From Kordiimonas aestuarii (GTDB lineage: Bacteria > Pseudomonadota > Alphaproteobacteria > Sphingomonadales > Kordiimonadaceae), in contig NZ_JAOBPP010000013.1 in the NCBI RefSeq assembly GCF_025574465.1, positions 1 to 64,000 of the forward strand: DNA of 64,000 nucleotides. Direction: 5' to 3'. The position numbers and the translations under genes are program-made. Each line of letters starts with the position of its first letter. The first letter of the stretch is position 1. Below are positions 23,453 to 32,887 of the stretch, piece by piece. The notes beneath the pieces were generated by a model. It had not been told where the DNA came from, ran no database searches, and worked only from the letters and a program-made list of their open reading frames with translations.

Positions 23453-25156
23453 ATGAAGCTCAAGCATGCGGCTGTGTCTGTGTTGTTAACACTTGCATGT
23501 CCATCGTTGTCATTTGCGGACAAAAAAAATGTTGAGGTTAACGAAATTAATGATTTAGAGGCTCGTTTGTGGGCGGCCACTGACCATCGGGATGGCCAGA
23601 ATCCCGTTTTTGACGAAGCACTCGCCGCTGAAAAATACCAAGCGCTTGTCATGCTCGGCCAGATCGGTGGTGATGCCTGCGAGAAGATTATCCCTTACCT
23701 TGTCTCCAACGATGGCGCCCGGCCCCATGCGCGCAAGGGGGCCATGCTGTGCCATAACGATGGCCTGTCGGAGCCGCTGATGACCTATACAGCCCCTCTC
23801 CGCGACAAGGGCGAGATCGACTATCTTTTACCGGCGCTGGGGTTCTCGGGTGGGGAAGCCGCGCGTCCTCTTCTGATCGACAGGGTCAATGCTGTGCTGC
23901 CCGGCAAGCCCTTTAATGTGGGCTACCCAGATAACGCACGCACACTGCCGCTCTTTGGCTTGCTGCAATCGGTCGTTTATGACCGGCTGGCACCCGATGC
24001 CGTCCCAGAGCTGGATTTTGGCAACCTTCTTAGTCTCAGTCAGGAGATGGGGACCGCGGAGATGGCGGCTTACCTGCTGACGCGCTTTACCAAGCTTGAC
24101 AGCGTGCTCAACAGGCTCGACGTGGAGGACGCGATTGATTTCGCTGACAATGACCCAGTGCGCATGTCGCTGACGCGTGTATTACGGCAATTCGGCGATG
24201 AGGCCGGGCCAAAACTGGTCGAGCTTGCGAACGGAAGCTCCAAAGCCGTTGCGATTGAGGCACTGCGCGCCATGGGCCAACTTTCCGACGAGGTGACGCT
24301 GAAGTATCTCGTGAAAGCGACGGGCAAAGGGGACGTACACCGCAGGCAAGTCGCTATCGCGGCCCTTGGCGGTCGCGACAAAGGCGAGGCCGTTGTGGTC
24401 AAAAAGCTGAAAGAGCTGGTAGGCGAACACAACTCCTGGCTTGCCGCTACCGCACTTGAAAGCCTTGTATTTCATGCCAATGCTGAGGCTGTCCGCTATG
24501 CGGAGGGCTGGCTTTCGGCAGACGAGTATTACCGCGCTTTCAAGGCGCTTGGTGTGCTTGGCCGCTCTGACGAAGGAAAGGCGGTACTGCGAGGCTTTGT
24601 GGAAGAGAACGCGGGCACGGCACGCGGACGTGACGCGGCGATCACTCTGGACCCGTCAATAGAGGCGAAAACCACGCCGCGCGCGACACCACGCTTTGAC
24701 GAGGTGCAAACTTCGCTTGGTCGTGAACTTGTGCTCCAGACGACAAAAGGCACAATCTGCATATTGCCATCAGACGATGCGCCTTTTGCCGCCCATAGCT
24801 TTATGGAACTGGCAGACGCGGGCAAGATGGACGGCATGATCTGGCTCAGGGTGATTCCGAACTTTGTTGCCCAAGGCGGGCTTGTGGCCGATACCTCAAC
24901 AGATGACTGGGGCAGTATCCGTGAAGAATGGTTCGACAGCGACCACCGGATCGGCACGGTCGGCCTGGCGACGGCAGGCAAGGATACGGGTAGCACCCAG
25001 TTCTTTATCAATACCGCACACAACATTCATCTCAATAACCGATATACCGTTTTCGGGCATGTTGCTGAGGGGCTGGACGTGGCGTTTGCGCTGGAAGAGG
25101 GGGATATTATTGAAAAGGCCTGGACAGCCGCGGCTCCTACTGCTGCCTGCAAATAG
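23453..25156 (+). CDS. Exported HEAT-repeat protein with C-terminal cyclophilin domain
   Basis: A 567-residue protein. Start ATG 23453 has GGGGGAG upstream and opens a signal peptide (VSVLLTLACPSLSFA-DKK). Residues about 40-390 are helical repeats of HEAT type (YQALVMLGQIGGDACEKIIP, KAVAIEALRAMGQLSDEVTL, VHRRQVAIAALGGRDKGEAV). Residues about 425-565 are a cyclophilin peptidyl-prolyl isomerase: APFAAHSFMELADAG, WLRVIPNFVAQGG (catalytic Arg kept), STQFFINTAHNIHLNNRYTVFG in part. Probably a periplasmic folding factor with a built-in client-binding scaffold; the pairing is uncommon. Confidence 0.85.
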   Translation: MKLKHAAVSVLLTLACPSLSFADKKNVEVNEINDLEARLWAATDHRDGQNPVFDEALAAEKYQALVMLGQIGGDACEKIIPYLVSNDGARPHARKGAMLCHNDGLSEPLMTYTAPLRDKGEIDYLLPALGFSGGEAARPLLIDRVNAVLPGKPFNVGYPDNARTLPLFGLLQSVVYDRLAPDAVPELDFGNLLSLSQEMGTAEMAAYLLTRFTKLDSVLNRLDVEDAIDFADNDPVRMSLTRVLRQFGDEAGPKLVELANGSSKAVAIEALRAMGQLSDEVTLKYLVKATGKGDVHRRQVAIAALGGRDKGEAVVVKKLKELVGEHNSWLAATALESLVFHANAEAVRYAEGWLSADEYYRAFKALGVLGRSDEGKAVLRGFVEENAGTARGRDAAITLDPSIEAKTTPRATPRFDEVQTSLGRELVLQTTKGTICILPSDDAPFAAHSFMELADAGKMDGMIWLRVIPNFVAQGGLVADTSTDDWGSIREEWFDSDHRIGTVGLATAGKDTGSTQFFINTAHNIHLNNRYTVFGHVAEGLDVAFALEEGDIIEKAWTAAAPTAACK

Positions 25157-25158
25157 TA

Positions 25159-26052
25159 TCAGAGGATATTACTCTCGGCCCTGATCTGGCGGACCATGAA
25201 GTCACGGAACAGGGCTACACGCAATGACCCCCGGAGTTCAGGCGCATAACAATAATAGGCGTTAAACGGCGTGCCTTCGACCTTGGGCAACACCCGTACC
25301 AGTTTCTTGCGGTCATGCACCAGATAATCAGGCAACACGGCGATGCCCATGCCTGCCTCCACGGCATGCAGCACGCCATAAAGGTTATCGATCTGCAGGC
25401 GCGGGATACGGGGCTTGCGGGGGTCGCCGACCGTCAGGAGCCAGTTCAGCCCGCGGATTGTAGGCACATTCGTAAGGCCAAACGTGATCAGGTCATGACT
25501 GTCGAGATCATCGGTTGTCACGGGCGTGCCACGCCGGTCGAGATATTCCGGGCTGGCGTATATGTGGCTGTGGAAGGTGGCAAGTGGCCGCTGGATCAGG
25601 TCCGCTTGTTCGGGCTCATGCAGTCGGATTGCGGCATCAGCCTCGCCGGCGGAAAGGTCAAGGTCGGCATCGTCAAGAATCAGCTTTATGTTGATATCGG
25701 GGTATTCGGTCATGAACTGTTCAAGATGTGGGGTCAGCCAGACGGCCCCGAAGGTTACCATGGTGGTGACGCGCAATAGTCCCGAGGGCCGTTCGCGGCT
25801 TTCCATCAGGCTGCGCTCGGTTTCCTCGATGCGCAGAACCACTTCACGCGCGGTGTTATAGAGTTCCTGTCCCTCCTGCGTGAGCACGAGCCCGCGTGCG
25901 TGACGCGTGAAGAGCGAAACATTAAGGCTTTCCTCAAGAGCGCGGATCTGGCGGCTGACGGCGGATTGGCTGCAATTGAGGCGTGCCCCGGCGTTGGTGA
26001 AGCTGCCGCTTTCTGCCACTGTATGAAAGATGCGTAAGCGGTCCCAATCCAT
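25159..26052 (-). CDS. LysR-family transcriptional regulator
   Basis: A 297-residue LysR regulator: N-terminal winged helix (RLRIFHTVAESGSFTNAGARL, written in part AESGSFTNAGARLNCSQSAV), RQIRALEESLNVSLFTRHAR, then the effector domain (GLLRVTTMVTFGAVWLTPHL, AGMGIAVLPDYLV). ATG 26052 has GGGAGGGACA upstream. The trxB gene lies at 28549-29517 on the same strand, and a LysR near trxB is common in alphaproteobacteria. Here a chemoreceptor and a small HTH gene separate them. Effector unknown. Confidence 0.92.
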   Translation of the reverse strand: MDWDRLRIFHTVAESGSFTNAGARLNCSQSAVSRQIRALEESLNVSLFTRHARGLVLTQEGQELYNTAREVVLRIEETERSLMESRERPSGLLRVTTMVTFGAVWLTPHLEQFMTEYPDINIKLILDDADLDLSAGEADAAIRLHEPEQADLIQRPLATFHSHIYASPEYLDRRGTPVTTDDLDSHDLITFGLTNVPTIRGLNWLLTVGDPRKPRIPRLQIDNLYGVLHAVEAGMGIAVLPDYLVHDRKKLVRVLPKVEGTPFNAYYCYAPELRGSLRVALFRDFMVRQIRAESNIL

Positions 26053-26165
26053 ATTGTCCCTCCCGGCGGCTCATGTGATTGCAGATATTGCTGCAAGCCT
26101 TTGTTTTGCATACTATATGATGCACCATATGGGGCAAGTCCAGATTAACGGGGCAGGAGCGCACG

Positions 26166-26465
26166 GTGAGCAACAAGTCAATTCTTGAGCAGGCGTCGGC
26201 CTATTTCAAAAGCCACCACCCGGGGCTGGCTGCAGAATCCATCATATGTTTTCTGGTGTTGATCGACCTTGGTGAACCCACAGTGGGTGAGATTGCTCGT
26301 GCAGTGGGCATGACCGAACCCCAAGCCTATCAGCATATCTCTACCCTGTCTGCGAGCGGCGCGGGCCTGATTGCCCTGGTGAATGCAGGGGACGGCAGGA
26401 ACATCATTACCCTCACCGGACCCGGTCAGGCAGCCAGAGCGGCGATCTTGTCCGCCCTGGCATGA
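26166..26465 (+). CDS. Small winged-helix (MarR-like) DNA-binding protein
   Basis: A 99-residue protein with an N-terminal helix (ESIICFLVLIDLGEPTVGEI) and a helix-turn-helix (VGEIARAVGMTEPQAYQHIS), ending in a wing (LIALVNAGDGRNIITLTGPG). It is shorter than full MarR proteins and has no ligand-binding part. Start GTG 26166 follows GGGGCAGGAGCGCAC. Divergent from the LysR gene; the two may share control. Target unknown. Confidence 0.72.
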   Translation: MSNKSILEQASAYFKSHHPGLAAESIICFLVLIDLGEPTVGEIARAVGMTEPQAYQHISTLSASGAGLIALVNAGDGRNIITLTGPGQAARAAILSALA

Positions 26466-26475
26466 TGACCGGGTT

Positions 26476-28350
26476 TTAGGGTTGCCGCTGTTGGCTGCGA
26501 TAGAGTTGGATGCCTTCCTGGGCATGGCCATCGGCAATGCTGATATTATCCGTCAAGTCTTTCAGGTTGCTGTTGATATCAGCAACAGCGCCGGCTGCGG
26601 TATTCATATTGGCTGAAATTTCCCGGGTGACGGTGCTTTGCTCTTCAATGGCGCCCGCGATGCCCGCGACACTGCCCTGCACATTGTTGACAGCCCCATT
26701 GATCGAGGTAAGGCGCGTGATCACATCGCTTGAGACGTCCTGCATCCGTTCAATCTCGCCTGAGATCTGACTGGTGGCAGCAGCTACCTGACCAGCAAGG
26801 TTTTTCACCTCACTGGCGACGACCGCGAAACCCCGGCCCGCCTCGCCGGCGCGTGCAGACTCGATGGTTGCGTTCAGGGCAAGCAGGTTGATCTGCGCCG
26901 CGATGTCATCAATAAGGGTGACAATCTTGTTCATCGCCTCAGCGGCTTCGCTCAGCGCCTTGGTCGATGTGTCTGCGGCGTTTGTTTCGTCGGCGGTTTT
27001 TTGCACCGCGTTTCGCGCCATGCTGACGCTGCTGGCAATTTCCTGGAAAGAAGCGTCCAGTTCCTCCGCTGCGGCGGCAACGGTCTGAACCATGGCCTCT
27101 GTCTGAGTGGAGGCACCGGCCGCCGAGCCGGATTTGAGGTTGGCCGCGCTGATGGACTGAACGATATTTTCGAGCTTTTCGTCCACGATGGCGGCGATGC
27201 GCGCAGTTTCCCGGCGGGCCTTCACAGCATCGGTTATATCGGCAGCGAATTTGACCACCTTGAAGGGGCGCCCATCCGGTCCGACGATCGGGTTATATGT
27301 TGCCTGCAACCAGACGGTATCGCCGTTTTTGCCAACCCGCTGGAACTCACCGCTCTGGAACTGCCCGTCCTTGAGGGATTTCCAGAAAACGCCATAGGCT
27401 TCGCTGGCGGTCTCCTCCGAGGAGACAAAAATCTTGTGATGTTTTCCTGTAATCTCGTCCAACGAGTAACCAACCGCATTCAGAAAGTTTGCGTTTGCCA
27501 TCAGAATGTTGCCGTCAAGGTCAAATTCGATGATGGCTTGTGCCTTGTCCAGTGCGGCCAGTTTGCCTAGATAATCGGCGTTACGAAGTTTGTCTGCTGT
27601 GATGTCGCTGGCAAATTTCACCACCTTGAGGAGGGTGCCATCACGGTCTATGATCGGATTGTATGTTGCCTGCAGCCACAGGTCAGAGCCATCGCTTTTT
27701 TTCCGGCGATATTCACCATTCTTGAAACTGCCGCTACGTAACTCCTGCCAGAATTCTGCATATTTGGCTGAGTTTCTGTCTTCCTCAGACACAAAAATTC
27801 GGTGATGTTTGCCCTGTATATCTTTGAGGCTATAGCCAACGGCATTCAGGAAATTGTCATTTGCTGTGATGATCGTACCGTTCAGTTCAAACTCGATCGT
27901 GGCCTGCGCGCGATCAAGGGCTGCGAGTTTGCTTTCAGCATCGATATTGTGGTGTTCGGCTGTTGTTATATCGGTCGCGAACTTGATGATTTTTTCAACC
28001 TTGCCCCCTTTGTGGCGGACGGGCACATATATAGCTTGAAGCCACAGTTTGCGGGTGTCTTTCCCGATACGCTGAAATGTTCCTGTCCGATACTCGCCAC
28101 GCCTGAGCGTTTCCCAGAAGCCTTTATATTCAGCACCAGTTCTTTCGGTATCATCCACAAACATGCTGTGGTGTTTACCGATGATATCGGCACGGGTGTA
28201 TCCCAAGGTTTCCAGAAAGAGATCGTTGGCAGCCAGAATGGTACCGTCCGGCTTGAATTCAATCATGGCTTGCGATTGAGACAGGGCTTCAATGGAAGCC
28301 GCGGCGCCTCGATCGGTTGCACGATTAAACTTTTTTATTGTGTCGAACAC
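26476..28350 (-). CDS. Soluble chemoreceptor with three PAS domains
   Basis: A 624-residue methyl-accepting chemotaxis protein without membrane segments. Three PAS-PAC units lie at about 20-135, 142-257 and 264-379. Each contains a variant of AxIEFxxxGxIxxANxxFL, GKHHxxFV and GxYxRxGKxxxxLWLQAxYxPI. The signalling domain (about 400-610) includes the tip [20 protein letters not shown] and [23 protein letters not shown] repeats of this kind often bind heme or flavin (Aer2/BdlA type) and sense redox or oxygen; the cofactor is not proven. Start GTG 28350 has AGGAG eight bases upstream. Confidence 0.93.
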   Translation of the reverse strand: MFDTIKKFNRATDRGAAASIEALSQSQAMIEFKPDGTILAANDLFLETLGYTRADIIGKHHSMFVDDTERTGAEYKGFWETLRRGEYRTGTFQRIGKDTRKLWLQAIYVPVRHKGGKVEKIIKFATDITTAEHHNIDAESKLAALDRAQATIEFELNGTIITANDNFLNAVGYSLKDIQGKHHRIFVSEEDRNSAKYAEFWQELRSGSFKNGEYRRKKSDGSDLWLQATYNPIIDRDGTLLKVVKFASDITADKLRNADYLGKLAALDKAQAIIEFDLDGNILMANANFLNAVGYSLDEITGKHHKIFVSSEETASEAYGVFWKSLKDGQFQSGEFQRVGKNGDTVWLQATYNPIVGPDGRPFKVVKFAADITDAVKARRETARIAAIVDEKLENIVQSISAANLKSGSAAGASTQTEAMVQTVAAAAEELDASFQEIASSVSMARNAVQKTADETNAADTSTKALSEAAEAMNKIVTLIDDIAAQINLLALNATIESARAGEAGRGFAVVASEVKNLAGQVAAATSQISGEIERMQDVSSDVITRLTSINGAVNNVQGSVAGIAGAIEEQSTVTREISANMNTAAGAVADINSNLKDLTDNISIADGHAQEGIQLYRSQQRQP

Positions 28351-28495
28351 TCATTTTTCTCCTAAAGCGAGAATAGTTAAACTATTTCAGGCATTTAGTG
28401 TTGTTCGACCCCCCCGTTGGTTAGGCACCATAAGCGCTTACACTATAAAAATGCATTAATATTTATGTTAAATTTTATCTATTTGCTGCGGAACG

Positions 28496-28517
28496 CAAAA
28501 AGGCGGCGAAAACCGCC
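28496..28517 (-). terminator. Rho-independent terminator of trxB
   Basis: Stem GGCGG / CCGCC (plus 28502-28506 and 28513-28517) with a TTTTCG-type loop. On the minus strand it is followed by five T. It lies about 30 bases after the trxB stop. Confidence 0.82.
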
Positions 28518-28548
28518 TTCTATATCTATTGATGTTCGGACAGCGGTG

Positions 28549-29517
28549 TTATTCAGCCGCTTTCGATGCGCTGTGATGCAGCTCCGCGATATATTTTTCG
28601 GCTTCCAGCGCTGCCATGCAGCCCATGCCCGCGGCGGTCACTGCCTGACGGTAGACTTTGTCGGTAACGTCTCCCGCGGCATAAACGCCCGGAATATCGG
28701 TCTGGGTGCTGTCCGGCTTCTTGATCAGATAGCCCTCATCATCCATTGGTAGTTGATCCTTGAAGAGTTCAGTCGACGGTTTGTGGCCGATGGCGATAAA
28801 CACACCGTGTACCGCAAGGTCTTCTACCGCGCCGGTTTTTACACTTTTCAGTTTCACACCCGTCACACCCAGCGGGCTTTCGGTGCCGACAACTTCATCA
28901 AGCACGGTGTCCCACTTCACTTCGATGTTTTTGGTATCAAAGAGACGTTCCTGCAGGATACGTTCGGCGCGGAATTCATCCCGGCGGTGAATGATGGTCA
29001 CCTTGGAACAGATGTTCGAAAGATACAGGGCTTCTTCAACGGCAGTATTGCCGCCGCCTACCACCACGACATCCTTGCCGCGGTAGAAAAAGCCGTCACA
29101 TGTCGCGCAGGCCGATACGCCATACCCGTTGAACTTCTGCTCGCTTTCAAGGCCCAGCCATTTGGCTTGCGCACCGGTCGAGATCACGATGGCGTCAGCG
29201 GTATAGACCGTGCCACTGTCACCAACCGCACGTTTTGGCGTGGCCTTGAGGTCCACTTCGGTGATCAGGTCATATACGATATCGGTGCCGACGTTTTCTG
29301 CCTGCTGGCGCATGGCTTCCATCAGGTCGGGGCCTTGAACCGCTTCCGCGAACCCGGGGTAGTTCTCAACATCCGTGGTGATAGTGAGTTGGCCACCTGC
29401 CTGCATGCCGGTCACGATCGTAGGTGACAGGCTGGCGCGGGCAGCATAAATCGCGGCAGTATAGCCTGCCGGGCCAGAACCGATGATAAGAAGGTTGGTG
29501 TGTTTTGTTTCAGCCAT
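28549..29517 (-). CDS. trxB: Thioredoxin-disulfide reductase
   Basis: Flavoenzyme that reduces thioredoxin with NADPH. It has 322 residues from ATG 29517 (MAETKHTNLLIIGSGPAGYT). Motifs: the FAD Rossmann loop GSGPAGYTAAIYAARA, the redox pair in GVSACATCDGFFYRG, the NADPH loop VVVVGGGNTAVEEALYLSN, HRRDEFRAERILQERLF, and GVYAAGDVTDKVYRQAVTAAG in part. The longer frame to 29571 is not conserved. It supports the peroxiredoxin and sulfoxide-repair genes elsewhere in the window. Confidence 0.97.
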   Translation of the reverse strand: MAETKHTNLLIIGSGPAGYTAAIYAARASLSPTIVTGMQAGGQLTITTDVENYPGFAEAVQGPDLMEAMRQQAENVGTDIVYDLITEVDLKATPKRAVGDSGTVYTADAIVISTGAQAKWLGLESEQKFNGYGVSACATCDGFFYRGKDVVVVGGGNTAVEEALYLSNICSKVTIIHRRDEFRAERILQERLFDTKNIEVKWDTVLDEVVGTESPLGVTGVKLKSVKTGAVEDLAVHGVFIAIGHKPSTELFKDQLPMDDEGYLIKKPDSTQTDIPGVYAAGDVTDKVYRQAVTAAGMGCMAALEAEKYIAELHHSASKAAE

Positions 29518-29680
29518 TTCTGGTTTCCTACAACATATCGCGCGGGCAATCCTGCCCCCGAACGGGTTCAATCAAGTCTTGGCTACTACATAAAAGCTGC
29601 CCCGGCATTTGCCAAGCACTTGAAGCCCATCACGCAATGGAATGTTTCGATCAGGTTGATCGACGAACCAGATAAGAGGG

Positions 29681-29711
29681 CGGGAGGGGCGATTGGCCCC
29701 TCCCGTTTTTT
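29681..29711 (+). terminator. Plus-strand Rho-independent terminator without an upstream plus-strand gene
   Basis: Perfect 10-bp stem CGGGAGGGGC / GCCCCTCCCG, five-base loop, then six T (29706-29711). The T-run exists only in the plus direction, yet both neighbours (trxB and the aldo/keto reductase) are on the minus strand. The hairpin sits directly after the reductase stop on that strand. Confidence 0.75.
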
Positions 29712-30711
29712 AGACGTCGATGATCGCCATGCCCATGTCGCTGTACCGGTTGCCAGCCACACGGTCAGCCAGCGGCGCCAGTGCGGCACGGTCGTCTTCT
29801 GACAGGCTGACTTCATAAGCGCCTAGGTTCGCCTTGAGGTTCGCCAGCTTTGTGGTGCCGGGAATGGCGACGATGTGTTCTCCTTGCGTCAGTACCCAGG
29901 AAAGCGCGATCTGTGACGGCGTCACGCCCTTCCTTGCTGCAATCCCGATGACCTCATCCGCCAGTGCGCGATTGGCATCGATATTCTCTTTGCTGAAACG
30001 TGGCACTGTTACAGCCCGCCAATCTTTGTCGCCCGGTTCTTTGCCACGCTGGAAGGCGCCGGCAAGCATGCCGCGACCAAGGGGAGAGTAGGCGACAAGG
30101 CTGGTGCCCAGTTCCTTGAGCGCGGGGAAAAGTGTCTGCTCGATCCCGCGCGTGAAGATGGAATACTCGGATTGTACCGCTGCGATGGGGTGCACGGCAG
30201 CGGCACGTTTCAGGGTATCACCCAGCACTTCGGAAAGGCCAATCGCACCAACCTTGCCTTCTGTCACCAGCTCCGCCATGGCGCCTACTGTCTCCTCCAC
30301 CGGGGTGTCGGGGTCCAGTCGGTGCAGGTAATAGAGGTCTATATGATCGGTTTGCAGGCGCTTGAGCGAGCCCTCGACAGCGCTACGGCAGTTTTCAGGG
30401 CTTCCGTCAAGACCACCCGGCTGATCTGGTTTCGCTACAACCCTGATGCCAAACTTGGTGGCGATTTTCACTTTATCGCGGCGGTCCGCGAAGGCCTTGC
30501 CCAGCAGTGTTTCATTGGTGTGGGGGCCATACATTTCTGCGGTGTCAAAATGGTCCACTCCCCGTTCGGCGGCTTCGTGCAAAAGCCTGATGGCCGTGGT
30601 CTTGTCGGTTGGTTCGCCGTAAAACGCGGAAAGGCCCATGCAGCCGAGGCCGATGGCGCCTACAGCCATGTCCGACCGGCCGATTGTCCGTTTCTCGATA
30701 AGTGATGTCAT
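29710..30711 (-). CDS. Aldo/keto reductase (AKR)
   Basis: A 333-residue NADPH-dependent aldo/keto reductase of the YajO/AKR13-like group. Catalytic residues are visible: Asp and Tyr in DTAEMYGPHTNE, Lys in IATKFGI, and His in DLYYLHRLDPDT. The C-terminal NADP-binding loop is IVAIPGTTKLANLKANLGAY in part (AIPGTTKLANLKAN). ATG 30711 (MTSLIEK) is favoured because GGAGG lies five bases upstream. The substrate could be any aldehyde or ketone. Confidence 0.93.
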   Translation of the reverse strand: MTSLIEKRTIGRSDMAVGAIGLGCMGLSAFYGEPTDKTTAIRLLHEAAERGVDHFDTAEMYGPHTNETLLGKAFADRRDKVKIATKFGIRVVAKPDQPGGLDGSPENCRSAVEGSLKRLQTDHIDLYYLHRLDPDTPVEETVGAMAELVTEGKVGAIGLSEVLGDTLKRAAAVHPIAAVQSEYSIFTRGIEQTLFPALKELGTSLVAYSPLGRGMLAGAFQRGKEPGDKDWRAVTVPRFSKENIDANRALADEVIGIAARKGVTPSQIALSWVLTQGEHIVAIPGTTKLANLKANLGAYEVSLSEDDRAALAPLADRVAGNRYSDMGMAIIDV

Positions 30712-30898
30712 CATATCCTCCATGCGTTGAGAAAACAAAAGTGGGCCTCATGTCCTGGCCTTCAATGGCGCAGCGCAGTATCGGGCATGCCTTCGCAGCA
30801 TCCGGTATGAATATATGCGGAAGGCGGCTCCGTTTCGTTTGTGCTGGTGCCCGCGCGTGGCAAGCGATAGGCTAAAAGGGGTGGATGAGGGGAAGACA

Positions 30899-32881
30899 GT
30901 GCCAAGAATTTGGGTTCTTGTATTGCTGATGATTTTACTGGGTGGGCTGACAGTGTTCTCGCCTTTCACGCTTTATCAGCCCCACCATGGTGACGGTCAG
31001 CACCTTGCCCATGATTGGTATGCCCATGATGGCAAACTGCTGGCCCCTGAACTGGCGGTGCGGCAGATAGATGATGCCCGGCTGGTGGATGACTTGCCGG
31101 ACTTCATTCGGGGGCAATCCGGCCCGGACGGCGCCTTTGGCAGCGTGACCTATGTACGAAAGCTCGCGCTGAGGAAGCAAGAGAACTTCGTTGTGCCAGG
31201 AAAGATCCGTAGTGTTTACCGTTATTATGCCGTCTATCCGCAAGCTGGTGGCAATGACCGCGTTGAGCTTTTGGGGCAGAACGGAGACCCGTCCACCGAG
31301 CAGGCCGAGCAACATGCGTTCGGACCGCCCGGGCCCCTGCAGCTTGACGCCACACAGCCTGAGCTTTTTCTGGTCATTCAGGTTTCCAATGCCTCGCACT
31401 TTCAGGCGGGCCTGCTGACGGCACCGACCCTGCGGCAAGGCGCTGCGGCACTGCGCACCGAAAACGGGCGGCTTGCGGCCATTATGGTTTATGCGGGGCT
31501 GTTTGTGGCCATTGGCTTGTATACCATCCTGCTTGCGCTGTGGCATGCGGGCGAAAGTTATTATTACAGCGGCGGCTTTGTGCTGGTCCTGATTGCGATC
31601 CGCCTTGTGCTGCTGCAGGACTATGAATGGCTTTTTGTCAGCGATGTAAGCTATTCGCTCTCGCTGAGGCTGGAATATATAAGCTTTTTTATCATGCTGC
31701 CCTTCTTCTACGGGCTGGCTTACGGCTTGTTTCCAGACGAGGCAAGTAAAGGCGGCATGCTCATGCTGTTTTCCGTTGGCGGGCTTTTTACCCTTGCGGC
31801 GATATTTGCGCCGCTTGATTGGATGATCAATACCCGGAACGTCTATATGCTGGTGGCGGGTATCACGGGTATCATGGTGCTGCTTGCCTTTTTAAGGGCA
31901 CGGTCCAACGGCCGTACCGGCGCCAATGTGGCGCTGGTAGGCTGGGCCATCCTTGTCATAGCGATGATCGCGGACGCGCTTGTCACGTCCACCGGGGTGC
32001 TTGAGGGCATGGAAAGTGTACCGGTGGCGACCGTTGTGTTCGCAGTTATCCTGATGTGGCTTTTCACCCTGCGCTACCGGCAGGAACAAGCTGAGCGTGG
32101 TGCCCTTTCCAGCCATTTGGCCACGGCGAATGCCGAGTTACAGGCCCGCGCGCATGATCTGCACCAAGCCCAGAAGCGCGCGGCCGATGCGCTGCAGATC
32201 AAGTCCAGTTTCCTCGCCAATATCAGCCATGAGATACGCACGCCCCTGAACGCAATCATCGGTTTCTCCGACCTGCTGATCTCCCAGACCCATAGCCCGA
32301 TTGACGGCAAGAAACTCAGGGATTATCTCCAGCTCATCCGCAATAACGGGCAGGAACTTCTGGTGTTGATGTCGGATATTCTCAGTGTGTCCGACCTGGA
32401 GGCTGGCCGCTTTGAGGTTTCACACGACCCGCTTGACCCGGAAGAAGTGGTCACTATGGCGGTGAATCTGCTGGCCCCGGCGGCGCATGAAAAACACCTG
32501 TTCCTCGATGCGCAGGCTGAAAGCGCTCTGATCGAGGGAGATATCCGTATCCTCAGGCAGGCTGTTATCAAGGTGCTTTCGAACGCGGTGAAATATGCCC
32601 CCGCAAACGGTGTGGTTACGGTGCGTGGGGCTGTGCATGAGGGTGCCTATTGTGTGCGGGTCACCGATACCGGGGCAGGTATGTCGCGTGAGGAGGTTGA
32701 CGCGATCATGTCTGTTTTTGGCCGCGCGGGCGATGCCTACACAGCTGACGGCAGCGCCGTTGGCCTGAGTGTTGGTTTGCCGCTGGTCAGCAAGCTGTTG
32801 TCCCTTGTTGGCGGAAAGCTTGAGGTGGAATCTATCCCTGATGTCGGCACCACAGTCTCTATTACCTACCCCTTGAGCTAA
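30899..32881 (+). CDS. Hybrid-less sensor histidine kinase with 7TM-DISM input domain
   Basis: About 660 residues. GTG 30899 is chosen (GAGGGGAAGACA upstream). There is an N-terminal membrane segment, then a periplasmic 7TMR-DISMED2-like beta domain (residues about 40-190). Seven membrane segments follow (from GRLAAIMVYAGLFVAIGLYT to MWLFTLRYRQ), then a short coiled coil. The HisKA box is ANISHEIRTPLNAIIGFSDL. The ATPase domain has LSNAVKYAPANG, VRVTDTGAGMSREEV and GLSVGLPLVSKLLSLVGG. No response regulator is adjacent. DISM domains often bind carbohydrates; the ligand is unknown. Confidence 0.9.
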   Translation: MPRIWVLVLLMILLGGLTVFSPFTLYQPHHGDGQHLAHDWYAHDGKLLAPELAVRQIDDARLVDDLPDFIRGQSGPDGAFGSVTYVRKLALRKQENFVVPGKIRSVYRYYAVYPQAGGNDRVELLGQNGDPSTEQAEQHAFGPPGPLQLDATQPELFLVIQVSNASHFQAGLLTAPTLRQGAAALRTENGRLAAIMVYAGLFVAIGLYTILLALWHAGESYYYSGGFVLVLIAIRLVLLQDYEWLFVSDVSYSLSLRLEYISFFIMLPFFYGLAYGLFPDEASKGGMLMLFSVGGLFTLAAIFAPLDWMINTRNVYMLVAGITGIMVLLAFLRARSNGRTGANVALVGWAILVIAMIADALVTSTGVLEGMESVPVATVVFAVILMWLFTLRYRQEQAERGALSSHLATANAELQARAHDLHQAQKRAADALQIKSSFLANISHEIRTPLNAIIGFSDLLISQTHSPIDGKKLRDYLQLIRNNGQELLVLMSDILSVSDLEAGRFEVSHDPLDPEEVVTMAVNLLAPAAHEKHLFLDAQAESALIEGDIRILRQAVIKVLSNAVKYAPANGVVTVRGAVHEGAYCVRVTDTGAGMSREEVDAIMSVFGRAGDAYTADGSAVGLSVGLPLVSKLLSLVGGKLEVESIPDVGTTVSITYPLS

Positions 32882-32887
32882 GCTGTA

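Noticed and set aside
26476..28350. Repeated DNA blocks about 365 bp apart, possibly a repeat element or CRISPR
   Set aside because: They are the three PAS domains of one coding sequence, not a non-coding repeat.
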